Shown piece after piece: positions 27,480 through 35,473 of a stretch of DNA of 64,000 bases; the stretch's first letter is position 1, and the number at the start of each line of letters is the position of its first letter. Position numbers and translations under genes: made by a program. Source of the DNA: Deinococcus yavapaiensis KR-236 (lineage in GTDB: Bacteria > Deinococcota > Deinococci > Deinococcales > Deinococcaceae); assembly GCF_003217515.1 (NCBI RefSeq), contig NZ_QJSX01000009.1, positions 1 through 64,000 of the forward strand, written 5' to 3'. Below the pieces are notes generated by a model. The model made no database searches. It was given only the letters and a program-made list of their open reading frames with translations, and was not told the origin of the DNA.

Positions 27480-28124
27480 TCAGGTCGCCAGTCGCATGAG
27501 GGCGATCACGACGACCGCGCCGCCCACCATGACGAGAAGTGCCTTCACGCGAATCTTGCGCAGGTAGAAGAGCAGCGCGAGGCCCGTGACGGAAATCAGC
27601 GTGAGGAAGAGGCCCGACACGTCGATCACCCACGCCCACGCGCTGCCCGCGTCGCGTCCGCGGTGAAGGTCGTTCATGACGGCGACGAAGCCTTGCGCGT
27701 CGACGTTCACGCTGTACTTGCCGCTCGGCGCCTCGATCAGCACGTCGGCGGAGTAGCCGGGCGCGCGAAACGAGAGGCTCGCCTCACCCGCGTCGAAACG
27801 CGTGTCCTGCGCGCGACCGCGCAAGTTGTGCGCGGCGCGCAAGTCCTCGGCGACCGTCAGCCAATCGACGCTCTCTCCTTGAATCCAACCGCGGGGCAAG
27901 GTGCCGCTGAGTTCGCGCCGCGCCTCCATGGAACCGAACGTCCAGTCGGGGTGATTGAGGGTGATGCCCGTCAGCGAGAAGAACAGCACGACGAGCAAGC
28001 TGATCATGGACGTGTAGATGTGCAGCCAGCGCAGCGTGGCGTTCGTGCGCGCCTTGAGGGTACGAGGGCGAGGCTTCACCCTCGCCTCGCTCACCTTGGG
28101 TTCAGGCGTGCTCGCGGTACTCAA
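27480..28124 (-). CDS. PepSY-associated TM helix protein
   Basis: A 214-residue membrane protein: a cytoplasmic N-terminal tail, TM1 (LHIYTSMISLLVVLFFSLTG, ~34-54), an extracytoplasmic PepSY-like region (~60-165, with SGKYSVNVDAQGFVAVMNDLHRG), and two C-terminal helices. Family members work in transmembrane electron transfer or metal reduction. The TTG start lies inside the 3' end of the DUF2271 gene (23-base overlap). It sits between DUF2271 and the two-component pair, as part of one operon. Confidence 0.82.
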   Translation of the reverse strand: MSTASTPEPKVSEARVKPRPRTLKARTNATLRWLHIYTSMISLLVVLFFSLTGITLNHPDWTFGSMEARRELSGTLPRGWIQGESVDWLTVAEDLRAAHNLRGRAQDTRFDAGEASLSFRAPGYSADVLIEAPSGKYSVNVDAQGFVAVMNDLHRGRDAGSAWAWVIDVSGLFLTLISVTGLALLFYLRKIRVKALLVMVGGAVVVIALMRLAT

Positions 28125-28704
28125 GGATCACTCCGGAGATGTCGTTGTTGCCGTCGAGAGTCTTCTTGAAACCCTTCGCGCCGATCGTGACCTTCTCGCT
28201 CACCAAGCTGTACGGACCGTGCTCGCGCGCCGTCTCCACGAAAATCGTGTACTCGCCTTGCGGCAACGGCGCCTTCTTGTCGTCCTTGCCGTCCCACACC
28301 AGCGTGTACTTGCCCGGGTTGCGAGTCGGCGCGGACACGGTGTCGACGAGCGTGTCGGTGTTCGTGGCCGATCGGTACCAGCGGCGCAACTCGGGAATGT
28401 AGCGCGGCCCGCGTCCTTTGGTTTCCACCCACAGGCTCAAGGTGCGCACTTCCTTGCCGCTCGCGTTTTCGATCCACACCGCGACGTACGGGCGGTTGTA
28501 GCGGAAGCCGGACGGCGCGGCGAGTTCGACGGTCACGGCGAGTTCCATGTCGGCGTCCCACTTCGTCGTGGCGGTCGTGCCTTGCGCGAAGGCGGGAAAG
28601 CGCGACAAGGCGAGGCCGAAGGTCGCGAGGGCCGCTTGTCCGATGAAGCGGCGGCGAGAGACCGACCGAGCGGCGGGGAAGTTGTCGTTGGAATCGTGGC
28701 TCAT
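28102..28704 (-). CDS. DUF2271 protein with Tat signal
   Basis: A 200-residue protein with a twin-arginine signal (SRRRFIGQAALATFGLALS) and a DUF2271 beta-domain (VAVWIENASGKEVRTLSLWVE, YIPELRRWYR, VWDGKDDKKAPLPQGEY). A Tat signal means export after folding, often with a cofactor. Known context: DUF2271, PepSY and ApbE form recurrent clusters proposed to build an extracytosolic flavin-based electron-transfer route. The ATG overlaps the apbE stop (ATGA). Confidence 0.85.
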   Translation of the reverse strand: MSHDSNDNFPAARSVSRRRFIGQAALATFGLALSRFPAFAQGTTATTKWDADMELAVTVELAAPSGFRYNRPYVAVWIENASGKEVRTLSLWVETKGRGPRYIPELRRWYRSATNTDTLVDTVSAPTRNPGKYTLVWDGKDDKKAPLPQGEYTIFVETAREHGPYSLVSEKVTIGAKGFKKTLDGNNDISGVILEYREHA

Positions 28705-29654
28705 ACGGTCTCCTTGAAGGTGAGGGCGGTGGGGGGCCAAGTACGGTTGGTGTGACGAGCGCGGTCCGACGTGACGAGCAACACGCCCACGCCGACGTCG
28801 TCGGCGAGGCGCAAGCCTTCGTGCGGCGGCACGACGCCCACGATGGTGGCGAGAACGTCCGCCGTCAAAGCGTCCTTCGCGAGGACGGACGCCGAGACGA
28901 CGTGCGAGACGGGTTCGCCGGTGCGCGGATCGAGAACGTGCGAGTACCAAGTTCCGCCGATGTCGAATCCGCGGTGGACGTTGCCGCTCGTCGCGAGCGC
29001 CGAGTTCGAGATCGTCACGACGTCGAGCGGACGCGCGTTGTCGGCGGAAGCGAACGGATCGGTGATGCCGGCGCGCACCTCGCCGTGACCGGCGTGACGC
29101 AAATCGCCGCCGATGTTGACGAGAACGCTCGACACGCCGGTCACGGCGAGCGCGGCGTTCACCGCGCGGTCGACGATGTAACCTTTGGCGATCGCGTTGA
29201 GGTCGGGACCGCCGGGCGTGGCGTTGCGGGCGCCGCGCTCGTCGATCTCGAACGGTTCGTCGCGCAGCGTTCGCGCGAGGACGGCGAGGACGTCGAGCGA
29301 CGGGCGTTCTCCACGCCGCGCCGCCTCTCGCCAAGCGTCCGCGAGGAGGCCCGCGCCCGGATGAAACGCGCCGTTCGAACGCTGCCACCACGCGCGCGCT
29401 TCGCGCAACACGAAGGCGAGGTCGCTCGACACGGCGCGGCGCTCGCGAGTGCGGCTCCAAACGCGCAACTCGCTGTCTTCGCGGTAACGGCTGAAGATCC
29501 CTTCGAGGCGGTCGACTTCGCGCAGCGACGCGTCGCGGGCGTCGAGCGCCTTGCCGCGCGTGGACGCGACGATCCGCAACTGCAGGGCCGTTCCGAGGAC
29601 GCCTTCGACGATCTCGTCGTGCCGCACGTCGCGGCGCGGCCAGCTCAGGCGCAT
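28701..29654 (-). CDS. apbE: FAD:protein FMN transferase ApbE
   Basis: A 317-residue ApbE-family enzyme that transfers FMN from FAD to a Thr or Ser of an exported target protein. Visible: an N-terminal VLGTALQLRIVAS strand, GPDLNAIAKGYIVDRA (~165), VSSVLVNIGGDLRHAGHG (~187-204) and the C-terminal YSHVLDPRTGEPVSHVVSASV with the Mg-binding region. No clear signal peptide is seen from the chosen ATG (GGAACGAGG upstream). It is the first gene of the five-gene operon. The flavinylated substrate is presumably DUF2271 or PepSY; I do not see a classic DGxTGAT-like acceptor motif in either. Confidence 0.88.
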   Translation of the reverse strand: MRLSWPRRDVRHDEIVEGVLGTALQLRIVASTRGKALDARDASLREVDRLEGIFSRYREDSELRVWSRTRERRAVSSDLAFVLREARAWWQRSNGAFHPGAGLLADAWREAARRGERPSLDVLAVLARTLRDEPFEIDERGARNATPGGPDLNAIAKGYIVDRAVNAALAVTGVSSVLVNIGGDLRHAGHGEVRAGITDPFASADNARPLDVVTISNSALATSGNVHRGFDIGGTWYSHVLDPRTGEPVSHVVSASVLAKDALTADVLATIVGVVPPHEGLRLADDVGVGVLLVTSDRARHTNRTWPPTALTFKETV

Positions 29655-29708
29655 CCTCGTTCCTTTCCGTGGTGAAGTCGTCCCGTCACCGCCCCATGCT
29701 GCCGCAGG

Positions 29709-29728
29709 GTTGTAAAAGTTCGGTAAAA
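29709..29728. promoter_or_regulatory. tandem repeat upstream of apbE
   Basis: GTTGTAAAA (29709-29717) followed directly by GTTCGGTAAAA (29718-29728) in an otherwise G+C-rich sequence, 55 bases before the apbE start. Tandem half-sites 9-11 bases apart fit an OmpR-family regulator, possibly the one encoded in the same operon. Confidence 0.35.
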
Positions 29729-29770
29729 AAATTGTGTGTCTTTCGAGTACGAGCGCTCGCCACTCGACCT

Positions 29771-30871
29771 TCACGCCTCGGCGACGAGCGCCCGACGCAA
29801 TTTCGTCTCGTCCACGGTGACGTTTCGCAGTTCGTCGAGCCAAAGCTCACCGTCGTGCAAGGTCGGCAGGGCGGTGGTGACGTCCTCCTCGAGCTTCAAG
29901 AAGAAGCTGAGCTCGCTGGGATGGTCGACTTCCGCGTGGCTCGCGACGAGGGCGGCGTGAATCGTGCCGAGCGTCGTGGACGCTTGCGAGCCGATCATGA
30001 CGCCCTTGCCGCGCGCGCGCGCGATCTCGAGCATCTCCAGCGACGACGTGAAGCCGGTGCGCGCCGTCTTCACGTTGAGGATGTCGAAGGTGTCGAAGTC
30101 GAGCTCGCGCTCGAGGTCGGGCAAGGTGAAGCACGAATCGTCGGCGACGATCGGCAAGATGCCTTCGGCCTTCAGCGTGGCGCGCGCGCGCAAGGCGCGA
30201 ACGGGCAGCGGTTCTTCGACGTACAGCAAGCCCGCGTCGCGCATGGCGCGCAGAGCCGCCCTCGCTCCTTCGGGCGTCAAGGTCTCGTTGCTGTCCGCGT
30301 AGAGATCCACGCCGTGCCCTTCGAATTCGTGCGCGAGGGCCGAGATCACTTGCAGGTCCCGCGCGTGGTCGCGTCCCACCTTGACCTTCAAGACGCGCAC
30401 GCCCGCCGCCACGACGCGCTTCGCCTCGTTCAGCATGTCGGCCTTCGAGGCGATGCCGAGGATGAACGACGCGCGCACGCGCCGCTGGGGTCCGAGCAGG
30501 GCGTCGAAGAGGGTCGTGCCGTTCACGGCGGCCCGAGCGTCCCACAACGCCATGTCGAGCGCGCCGCGCGCGGCGTGATTGTTGGCGACGCTGCCGAGCA
30601 CGCGGGCGAGGCCCGCCTCGTCACGCACGTCGAGTCCCACGAGGCGTTCCGTGAGGTGGTCGACGATGCCACGGATACTCGCGACCGTCTCGCCGTAAAT
30701 GGTGGGCCGCGGCGGCGCCTCCGATTGCCCGAGCGCCCCGCCCGCGACGTGAACGCGGATCAAGACGTGCTCGGCGGCGTCGAGCCGCGAGTGCGCGCCC
30801 CATTGAAGGGCGCCCTTGAGCGGCAGGCGGTACGGCAGGGCCTCGACACGCTTGATCGTGGTCACAGCCAC
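29771..30871 (-). CDS. enolase-superfamily enzyme (muconate-cycloisomerase/dipeptide-epimerase subgroup)
   Basis: A 366-residue TIM-barrel enzyme. N-terminal capping domain ~1-120. The barrel carries the MLE-subgroup catalytic set: KVKVGRD (K-x-K, ~163-169), metal ligands in LYADSNET (Asp), YVEEPLP (Glu) and IVADDSCF (Asp), and the general acid/base Lys in DILNVKTARTG (~265). Likely reactions are dipeptide epimerisation or cycloisomerisation, not distinguishable here. The GTG start overlaps the P-loop gene; a second GTG (30865) would give a GTGA overlap. Confidence 0.83.
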   Translation of the reverse strand: MAVTTIKRVEALPYRLPLKGALQWGAHSRLDAAEHVLIRVHVAGGALGQSEAPPRPTIYGETVASIRGIVDHLTERLVGLDVRDEAGLARVLGSVANNHAARGALDMALWDARAAVNGTTLFDALLGPQRRVRASFILGIASKADMLNEAKRVVAAGVRVLKVKVGRDHARDLQVISALAHEFEGHGVDLYADSNETLTPEGARAALRAMRDAGLLYVEEPLPVRALRARATLKAEGILPIVADDSCFTLPDLERELDFDTFDILNVKTARTGFTSSLEMLEIARARGKGVMIGSQASTTLGTIHAALVASHAEVDHPSELSFFLKLEEDVTTALPTLHDGELWLDELRNVTVDETKLRRALVAEA

Positions 30872-31620
30872 TCCATGACGCGGCGCGCAATTTCTCGAGC
30901 GTCGTACCGAACCGTGTCGAGAATCAAGGCTCGTTCGGACGGCAAGCCTTCCAGCACGCGCACGGTCGCTTCGGGGTCGTAGTTGCGCCGCTCCGTCACG
31001 ACGATACGCGTCTTGGCGGCGAGGTCGGCCGAGTCCACGTCGAGGCGGGCCAAGGCGTCGAGGGTCTCGTCGTCGAACACGTCACGCACGTCGGCAATGG
31101 CGTTCAAGGCTTCGCGGGCGGTCGCGGCCGTGTCCGCCTGCTCGACGGCGTCGAACGCGTCGCCGCGACCGAGCAGGCGACGGACGCGCACGAAGTCGGG
31201 CGCCGTGAGGGCCACGAAGCGCGCGAGCGGCAAGTGCCGAGCGGCGTGCGTCACCTCGTTCACGCCCCGCAGCCCATCGAAGAGCAGGACTTCGGCGTCG
31301 TTCGGAACGCGAAGCGCCGCGAGCGCCTCGGCCATGCCGCCCGGATGCGCTTGGCGGTAGGCGGCGGTGAGGCGGAAGCGTTCCTCGCGGTCGGTCACGG
31401 GCGCGCCCACGAACGGTTCGATCATCACGGCGTCCGTCACGGCGCGGCGGTCGGGCAGCAAGGTGAACGGCACGCCGAGGTCGCGCATCGCGCCGAGAAC
31501 GGTGCTCTTGCCGACGCCCGTCACACCGACGAGCACCACGACGGGTACGTCGCGCACCCGTCGTTCGCTTCGCGCCGCGTCGCCCGTCCATCCTGTTCCT
31601 TCCTGAAGTCGGTCGGTCAT
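30862..31620 (-). CDS. P-loop ATP-binding protein of unknown function
   Basis: A 252-residue protein with a Walker A motif in VVVLVGVTGVGKSTVLGAM (~28-46) and a kinase-like core: AEVLLFDGLRGVNEV (Walker B-like, ~117) and PLARFVALTAPDFVRVRRLLGR (~130-151). It resembles small-molecule kinases or AAA ATPases, but I cannot name a substrate. It lies directly upstream of, and overlaps by 10 bases, the enolase-superfamily gene, so both may act in one short pathway. Confidence 0.7.
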   Translation of the reverse strand: MTDRLQEGTGWTGDAARSERRVRDVPVVVLVGVTGVGKSTVLGAMRDLGVPFTLLPDRRAVTDAVMIEPFVGAPVTDREERFRLTAAYRQAHPGGMAEALAALRVPNDAEVLLFDGLRGVNEVTHAARHLPLARFVALTAPDFVRVRRLLGRGDAFDAVEQADTAATAREALNAIADVRDVFDDETLDALARLDVDSADLAAKTRIVVTERRNYDPEATVRVLEGLPSERALILDTVRYDAREIARRVMEWL

Positions 31621-31680
31621 CGGTTCAGTCTAGGACGGAGCGCCGAAGCGTTCGGCACTCACTTCTAAGCGAAAAGCAGC

Positions 31681-31699
31681 ATTGTGAAGATTGTGTAAG
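31681..31699. promoter_or_regulatory. tandem ATTGTG repeat upstream of the diguanylate cyclase
   Basis: ATTGTGAAG (31681-31689) followed by ATTGTGTAAG (31690-31699), 29 bases upstream of the diguanylate cyclase start and 60 bases from the divergent P-loop gene. It resembles the GTTGTAAAAG box before apbE and could be a response-regulator site. Confidence 0.3.
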
Positions 31700-31727
31700 A
31701 ACGACGCCGTTACGCTGGCGATGTCGT

Positions 31728-32735
31728 ATGCCCGATGAGCCCGCCGCTTCCCTTCCCCGACTGCACGACGGGCTGCTCGAGCGATACAGAGCTTTCGTGG
31801 CGGCCCTCGGCGTGCTGTTCTCGTGCCGCTCGGCACAGGACATCGTCCGGGTCGCGCACGAACAGTTGCTCGCGATTTTCGACGCCCCGATCCTCGTGAT
31901 CGCGTGGACGCGCGAGCAAGGCGGCTGGTTCTGCCAGATGCGCGAAGGCGACGAGCTGTACGAAAGCGAAATTCCGGCGCGAAACGACGGGTTGTTCGAG
32001 CGGGTGCTGGCGGGAACGTTCGAGGCGACGGGCGACGTGTTGGAGTACGCCAGAACGCACGACCTGTTTCTTCGCGAACTTCGCGACGACGACGACGACG
32101 ACTGGTCGAGGTCTTGGATGGGCGTGCCGCTCGTGATCGACGGACGGACGCGCGGCGTGCTGTCCTTGCAATCGTACGAGCCCAACGCCTTTCACGCCGA
32201 GGACTTGGAGTTGCTGCGCGTCATGGCCGCACATCTCGGCGTCGCGTTCGAAAACGCGGAGTTGCGCACGAAGCTGGAAGCCCAAGCGCACACTGACGCC
32301 CTCACCGACTTGCCGAACCGACGCGCGTTCGACGAGGCCCTGGAGACCTCGTGGCACGCCACCGCCGAGTGGACGCTCGTCGTGCTGGACGTCCAGGAAT
32401 TCAAGGCAATCAACGATACCTTCGGGCACGACGTGGGAGACGCGGTGTTGCGCGAACTCGCTCGATTGCTGGCGAGCGTCCCGACGAGTCCGGAAGGCGC
32501 CTTTCGCCTCGGCGGAGACGAGTTCGCGTTGCTGCTGCGCGGAGACGGGAAGGCCGCCGCGCATCGTTTGAACGCGTGGTTCGAGGCCGTCGAGCGGTTC
32601 TCTTGGCCTCACGGGCACCACGTCGGCGTCAACGCGGGCGCGTGCGAACGACGTGAGGCGTCCAACGCCGAGACTTGGCTTCGTCTCGCCGACCGCCGCA
32701 TGTACGAGGCGAAGGCGCGCCGCGCGCCGTGGTGA
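31728..32735 (+). CDS. GAF-GGDEF diguanylate cyclase
   Basis: A 335-residue cytoplasmic protein: a GAF sensor domain (~15-175; VAHEQLLAIFDAPILVIAW, GVPLVIDGRTRGVLSLQSY) and a GGDEF domain (~185-330; DALTDLPNRRAFDEAL, AINDTFGHDVGDAVLREL, FRLGGDEFALLLRG). The intact GGDEF A-site predicts cyclic-di-GMP synthesis from two GTP. No RxxD inhibitory site is visible at the expected place, so product inhibition may be absent. The signal for the GAF domain is unknown. Confidence 0.88.
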   Translation: MPDEPAASLPRLHDGLLERYRAFVAALGVLFSCRSAQDIVRVAHEQLLAIFDAPILVIAWTREQGGWFCQMREGDELYESEIPARNDGLFERVLAGTFEATGDVLEYARTHDLFLRELRDDDDDDWSRSWMGVPLVIDGRTRGVLSLQSYEPNAFHAEDLELLRVMAAHLGVAFENAELRTKLEAQAHTDALTDLPNRRAFDEALETSWHATAEWTLVVLDVQEFKAINDTFGHDVGDAVLRELARLLASVPTSPEGAFRLGGDEFALLLRGDGKAAAHRLNAWFEAVERFSWPHGHHVGVNAGACERREASNAETWLRLADRRMYEAKARRAPW

Positions 32736-32822
32736 CGCTTCGCGCGACGTGCCAAACTCACTTTCGTTTTCCCTCCGGGACGCTACCTTTGCGCCTGTTG
32801 CCGTGAACCGTCGCGTGCAACG

Positions 32823-32949
32823 CTCTTATCCAGAGCACGTCAGGGACCTGGCCCTTCGAAGCGTGCAGCAACCGACCCTCATCACGGTCAAGGTGCTTTC
32901 CAGCCTGAAGCGCGCCGACGATGGCATGACGCTTCGGGAGCGATAAGAG
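32823..32949 (+). ncRNA. SAM-I (S-box) riboswitch aptamer
   Basis: P1 is formed by CTCTTATC (32823-32830) and GATAAGAG (32942-32949). Between them lie the S-box core elements in order: CCAGAGCACGTCAGGGAC, CTGGCCC, GAAGCGTGCAGCAACC and AAGGTGCTTTCC. Known role: S-adenosylmethionine binding stabilises P1 and lets the downstream terminator form. It is placed before metNIQ, the standard target. Confidence 0.9.
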
Positions 32950-32970
32950 AAGGGTCGCACGCCAAATGCC

Positions 32971-33012
32971 GTCCCCTTCTCGACACATCTTCGGGAAGGG
33001 GACGTCTCGTTT
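32971..33012 (+). terminator. riboswitch-controlled terminator
   Basis: Stem GTCCCCTTC (32971-32979) and GAAGGGGAC (32995-33003), then GTCTCGTTT. The 3' strand of P1 (GAGAAGGG, 32946-32953) can instead pair with CCCTTCTC (32974-32981), giving the antiterminator expected when SAM is low. Confidence 0.8.
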
Positions 33013-33055
33013 CATCCTCCCACCCGCCGTTCGTGCGCTCGGGAGGGCGCTTCTC

Positions 33056-33985
33056 GTGATCGAATTCCAGCACGTCCACAAAACGTACGAAGGCGGGCAC
33101 GTCGCCCTGCAAGACTTGAGCCTCGAGGTGAAGGCGGGAAGCGCCTTCGGAATCATCGGTGAGAGCGGCGCGGGCAAAAGCACCGTCACCCGCCTCATCT
33201 CGGGCCTCGAAGTTCCGTCGAGCGGCGAAGTGCGCGTCCTCGGGCAAAATCTCGCGGCGCTCGCGGGCCGTGAGCGCCGCGCCGTGCAAAGCAAGATCGG
33301 CATGGTCTTCCAGCACTTCAACCTCCTCGCGCAGCGCACCGCTGCCGGAAACGTCGCCTTGCCGCTCGAACTCGCCGGCGTGCCGAAAAAGAAGCGTGAC
33401 GCTCGCGTGCGTGAAGTGCTCGACCTCGTCGGGCTCTCCGCCTTCGCCGAACGTTACCCCGCGCAACTGTCAGGCGGGCAAAAGCAACGCGTCGGCATCG
33501 CCCGCGCCCTCGCGCTCGAACCGCGCCTCCTGATCGCCGACGAGGCGACGTCCGCGCTCGACCCGGCGACGAGCGCGAGCATCCTGCGTCTTCTGCGCGA
33601 CGTGCAGACCAAGACGGGCCTCACGCTCGTGATCGTCACGCACCAGATGGAAGTCGTGCGCGCCGCTTGCACGCACGTCGCCGTGATGGAGCGCGGCGTG
33701 CTCGTGGAAAGCGGCGAGGCGAACGAGGTGCTGCGCCGCCCCGCGCACGCGGCGACGCGCGCCCTCCTCAACGCGCACAAGCCCGACGTGACGCTCGCGC
33801 CGCACGAGACGCTCGCGCGCGTGACCATCGAAGGCGGCCTCGGCACCGAGGTCCTCGCGCGGCTCGCCGCGTCGAAGGTGCGCGTCGTGAGCGTCGAGCC
33901 GATCGAAGGCGCGGCGGACGTGTGGCTCGCCTTGCCCGAAGGCGTCAACGAACGAGCGGTCCTCGGCGTGGAGGTGGCGGCGTGA
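33056..33985 (+). CDS. metN: methionine ABC transporter ATPase MetN
   Basis: A 309-residue ATPase: Walker A GESGAGKST (~39-47), Q-loop VFQHFNLL, signature LSGGQKQRVGIARAL, Walker B LLIADEATSALD, then H-loop VTHQM. After residue ~235 there is a C-terminal NIL-type domain (VTLAPHETLARVTIEGG...VSVEPIEG) that binds methionine and inhibits transport in relatives. The GTG start has GGGAGGG upstream. It is under the SAM-I riboswitch and overlaps metI by four bases. Confidence 0.93.
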   Translation: MIEFQHVHKTYEGGHVALQDLSLEVKAGSAFGIIGESGAGKSTVTRLISGLEVPSSGEVRVLGQNLAALAGRERRAVQSKIGMVFQHFNLLAQRTAAGNVALPLELAGVPKKKRDARVREVLDLVGLSAFAERYPAQLSGGQKQRVGIARALALEPRLLIADEATSALDPATSASILRLLRDVQTKTGLTLVIVTHQMEVVRAACTHVAVMERGVLVESGEANEVLRRPAHAATRALLNAHKPDVTLAPHETLARVTIEGGLGTEVLARLAASKVRVVSVEPIEGAADVWLALPEGVNERAVLGVEVAA

Positions 33986-34635
33986 ACGACATGCTGCGAG
34001 ACCTCCTCGTGCAAGGCACGCTCGAAACCCTCGGGATGGTCGTGCCGAGCGCCCTCGTCGCGCAACTCCTCGGAACGCTGCTCGGCGTGCTCCTCGTGAT
34101 CACGCGGCCCGGCCACCTCAAGCCCAACGCGCCGTTGCACCGCGTCTTGGGACTCGTGATGAACGTCGGACGATCGCTGCCGTTCATCATCTTGCTCGTC
34201 GTGCTGATTCCGTTCACGCGCCTCGTCACGGGCACGTCCATCGGTTCCACGGCGGCCATCGTGCCGCTCACGGTCGCCGCGATTCCCTTCGTGGCACGCC
34301 TCGTGGAAAGCGCCCTCCTCGAAGTTCCCAACGGCGTTCTCGAAGCGGTGCGCGTGATGGGCGCCCGCAACGGACAGATCATCTTCAAGGTGCTGCTGCC
34401 CGAAGCGAGAAGCGCGCTCGTCCTGGGATTCACCGTCATGACCATCAGCCTCGTCGGCTACTCGGCGATGGCGGGCGCGATCGGGGGCGGCGGCCTCGGC
34501 GACCTCGCCATTCGATACGGTTATCAACGCTTCGAAACGACCGTCATGATCGCCACCGTCGTCATCCTGGTCGTCCTCGTGCAAGCCTTGCAACTTCTCG
34601 GCGACTTCGTCGCCCGTAAACTCGACCACCGCTGA
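33982..34635 (+). CDS. metI: methionine ABC transporter permease MetI
   Basis: A 217-residue permease with five hydrophobic helices and the EAA loop ...EAVRVMGARNGQIIFKVLLPEA (~125-146) that contacts MetN. The length matches E. coli MetI (217). The GTG overlaps the metN stop (GTGA). It forms the inner-membrane channel for D/L-methionine. Confidence 0.93.
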   Translation: MNDMLRDLLVQGTLETLGMVVPSALVAQLLGTLLGVLLVITRPGHLKPNAPLHRVLGLVMNVGRSLPFIILLVVLIPFTRLVTGTSIGSTAAIVPLTVAAIPFVARLVESALLEVPNGVLEAVRVMGARNGQIIFKVLLPEARSALVLGFTVMTISLVGYSAMAGAIGGGGLGDLAIRYGYQRFETTVMIATVVILVVLVQALQLLGDFVARKLDHR

Positions 34636-34652
34636 ACTCAAGGAGTTTCATC

Positions 34653-35420
34653 ATGAATAAAATCGCCATTCTCGCTGCCCTGCTCTCCTCTACCGCCTTC
34701 GCCGGAACGCTGCGCGTCGGAGCCACGCCTGTTCCGCACGCCGAGATCCTGAACTTCGTCAAGCCGATCCTCGCCAAGCAAGGCGTGACCCTCGAAATCC
34801 GCGAGTTCACCGACTACGTGCAGCCGAACCTCGCGCTCGCCGACGGCAGCATCGACGTGAACTTCTTCCAGCACGTGCCGTACCTCGACGAGTTCCAGAA
34901 GAATCGGCCGCTCGGCATCGTCGCGTCCACGAAGGTGCACGTCGAGCCCATGGGCGTCTACAGCAAGAAGCTCACGAGCCTCAAGACCATCAAGGCGGGC
35001 GCGACGATCGCCATTCCCAACGACCCGAGCAACTCGGGGCGCGCCTTGAAGCTTCTGGAGCGCGCGGGCCTCATTCGCCTGCGTAAAGAGGCGGGGATCA
35101 AGGCCACCGTCCTCGACATCACCACGAACGTCAAGAAGCTGAAGTTTCGCGAACTCGAAGCCGCGCAACTGCCCCGCGCCCTGCAAGACGTAGACGCCGC
35201 CGTCATCAACACGAACTACGCGCTCGAAGCGGGCTTCAATCCTGTCAAGGACAGCTTGTTCATCGAAGGCAAGCAAAGCCCGTACGCGAACGTCCTCGCC
35301 GTGAAGCCCGCCACACTGAAGAACCCCGACTTCATCAAGTTGCAAAAGGTGCTCAACAGCGCCGAGGTGAAAGCCTTCATCCAAAAGCAGTACAAGGGCG
35401 CGGTCGTTCCCGCCTTCTGA
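34653..35420 (+). CDS. metQ: methionine-binding protein MetQ
   Basis: A 255-residue exported binding protein of the NlpA/MetQ family: signal peptide (KIAILAALLSSTAFAG), then LRVGATPVPHAEILNFV, DYVQPNLALADGSIDVNFFQH, GATIAIPNDPSNSGRAL and VNTNYALEAG-like AAVINTNYALEAG. No lipobox Cys is seen after the signal, so it may be soluble periplasmic rather than a lipoprotein. AAGGAG precedes the ATG. Confidence 0.92.
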   Translation: MNKIAILAALLSSTAFAGTLRVGATPVPHAEILNFVKPILAKQGVTLEIREFTDYVQPNLALADGSIDVNFFQHVPYLDEFQKNRPLGIVASTKVHVEPMGVYSKKLTSLKTIKAGATIAIPNDPSNSGRALKLLERAGLIRLRKEAGIKATVLDITTNVKKLKFRELEAAQLPRALQDVDAAVINTNYALEAGFNPVKDSLFIEGKQSPYANVLAVKPATLKNPDFIKLQKVLNSAEVKAFIQKQYKGAVVPAF

Positions 35421-35437
35421 ATCTCCCCAATCCTCTC

Positions 35438-35473
35438 GGGGAGGCGCCCCGCGGCGCCTCCCCGCATCGTTTT
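35438..35473 (+). terminator. terminator of metNIQ
   Basis: Perfect 11-bp stem GGGGAGGCGCC (35438-35448) and GGCGCCTCCCC (35453-35463), loop CCGC, followed by GCATCGTTTT. Confidence 0.85.
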
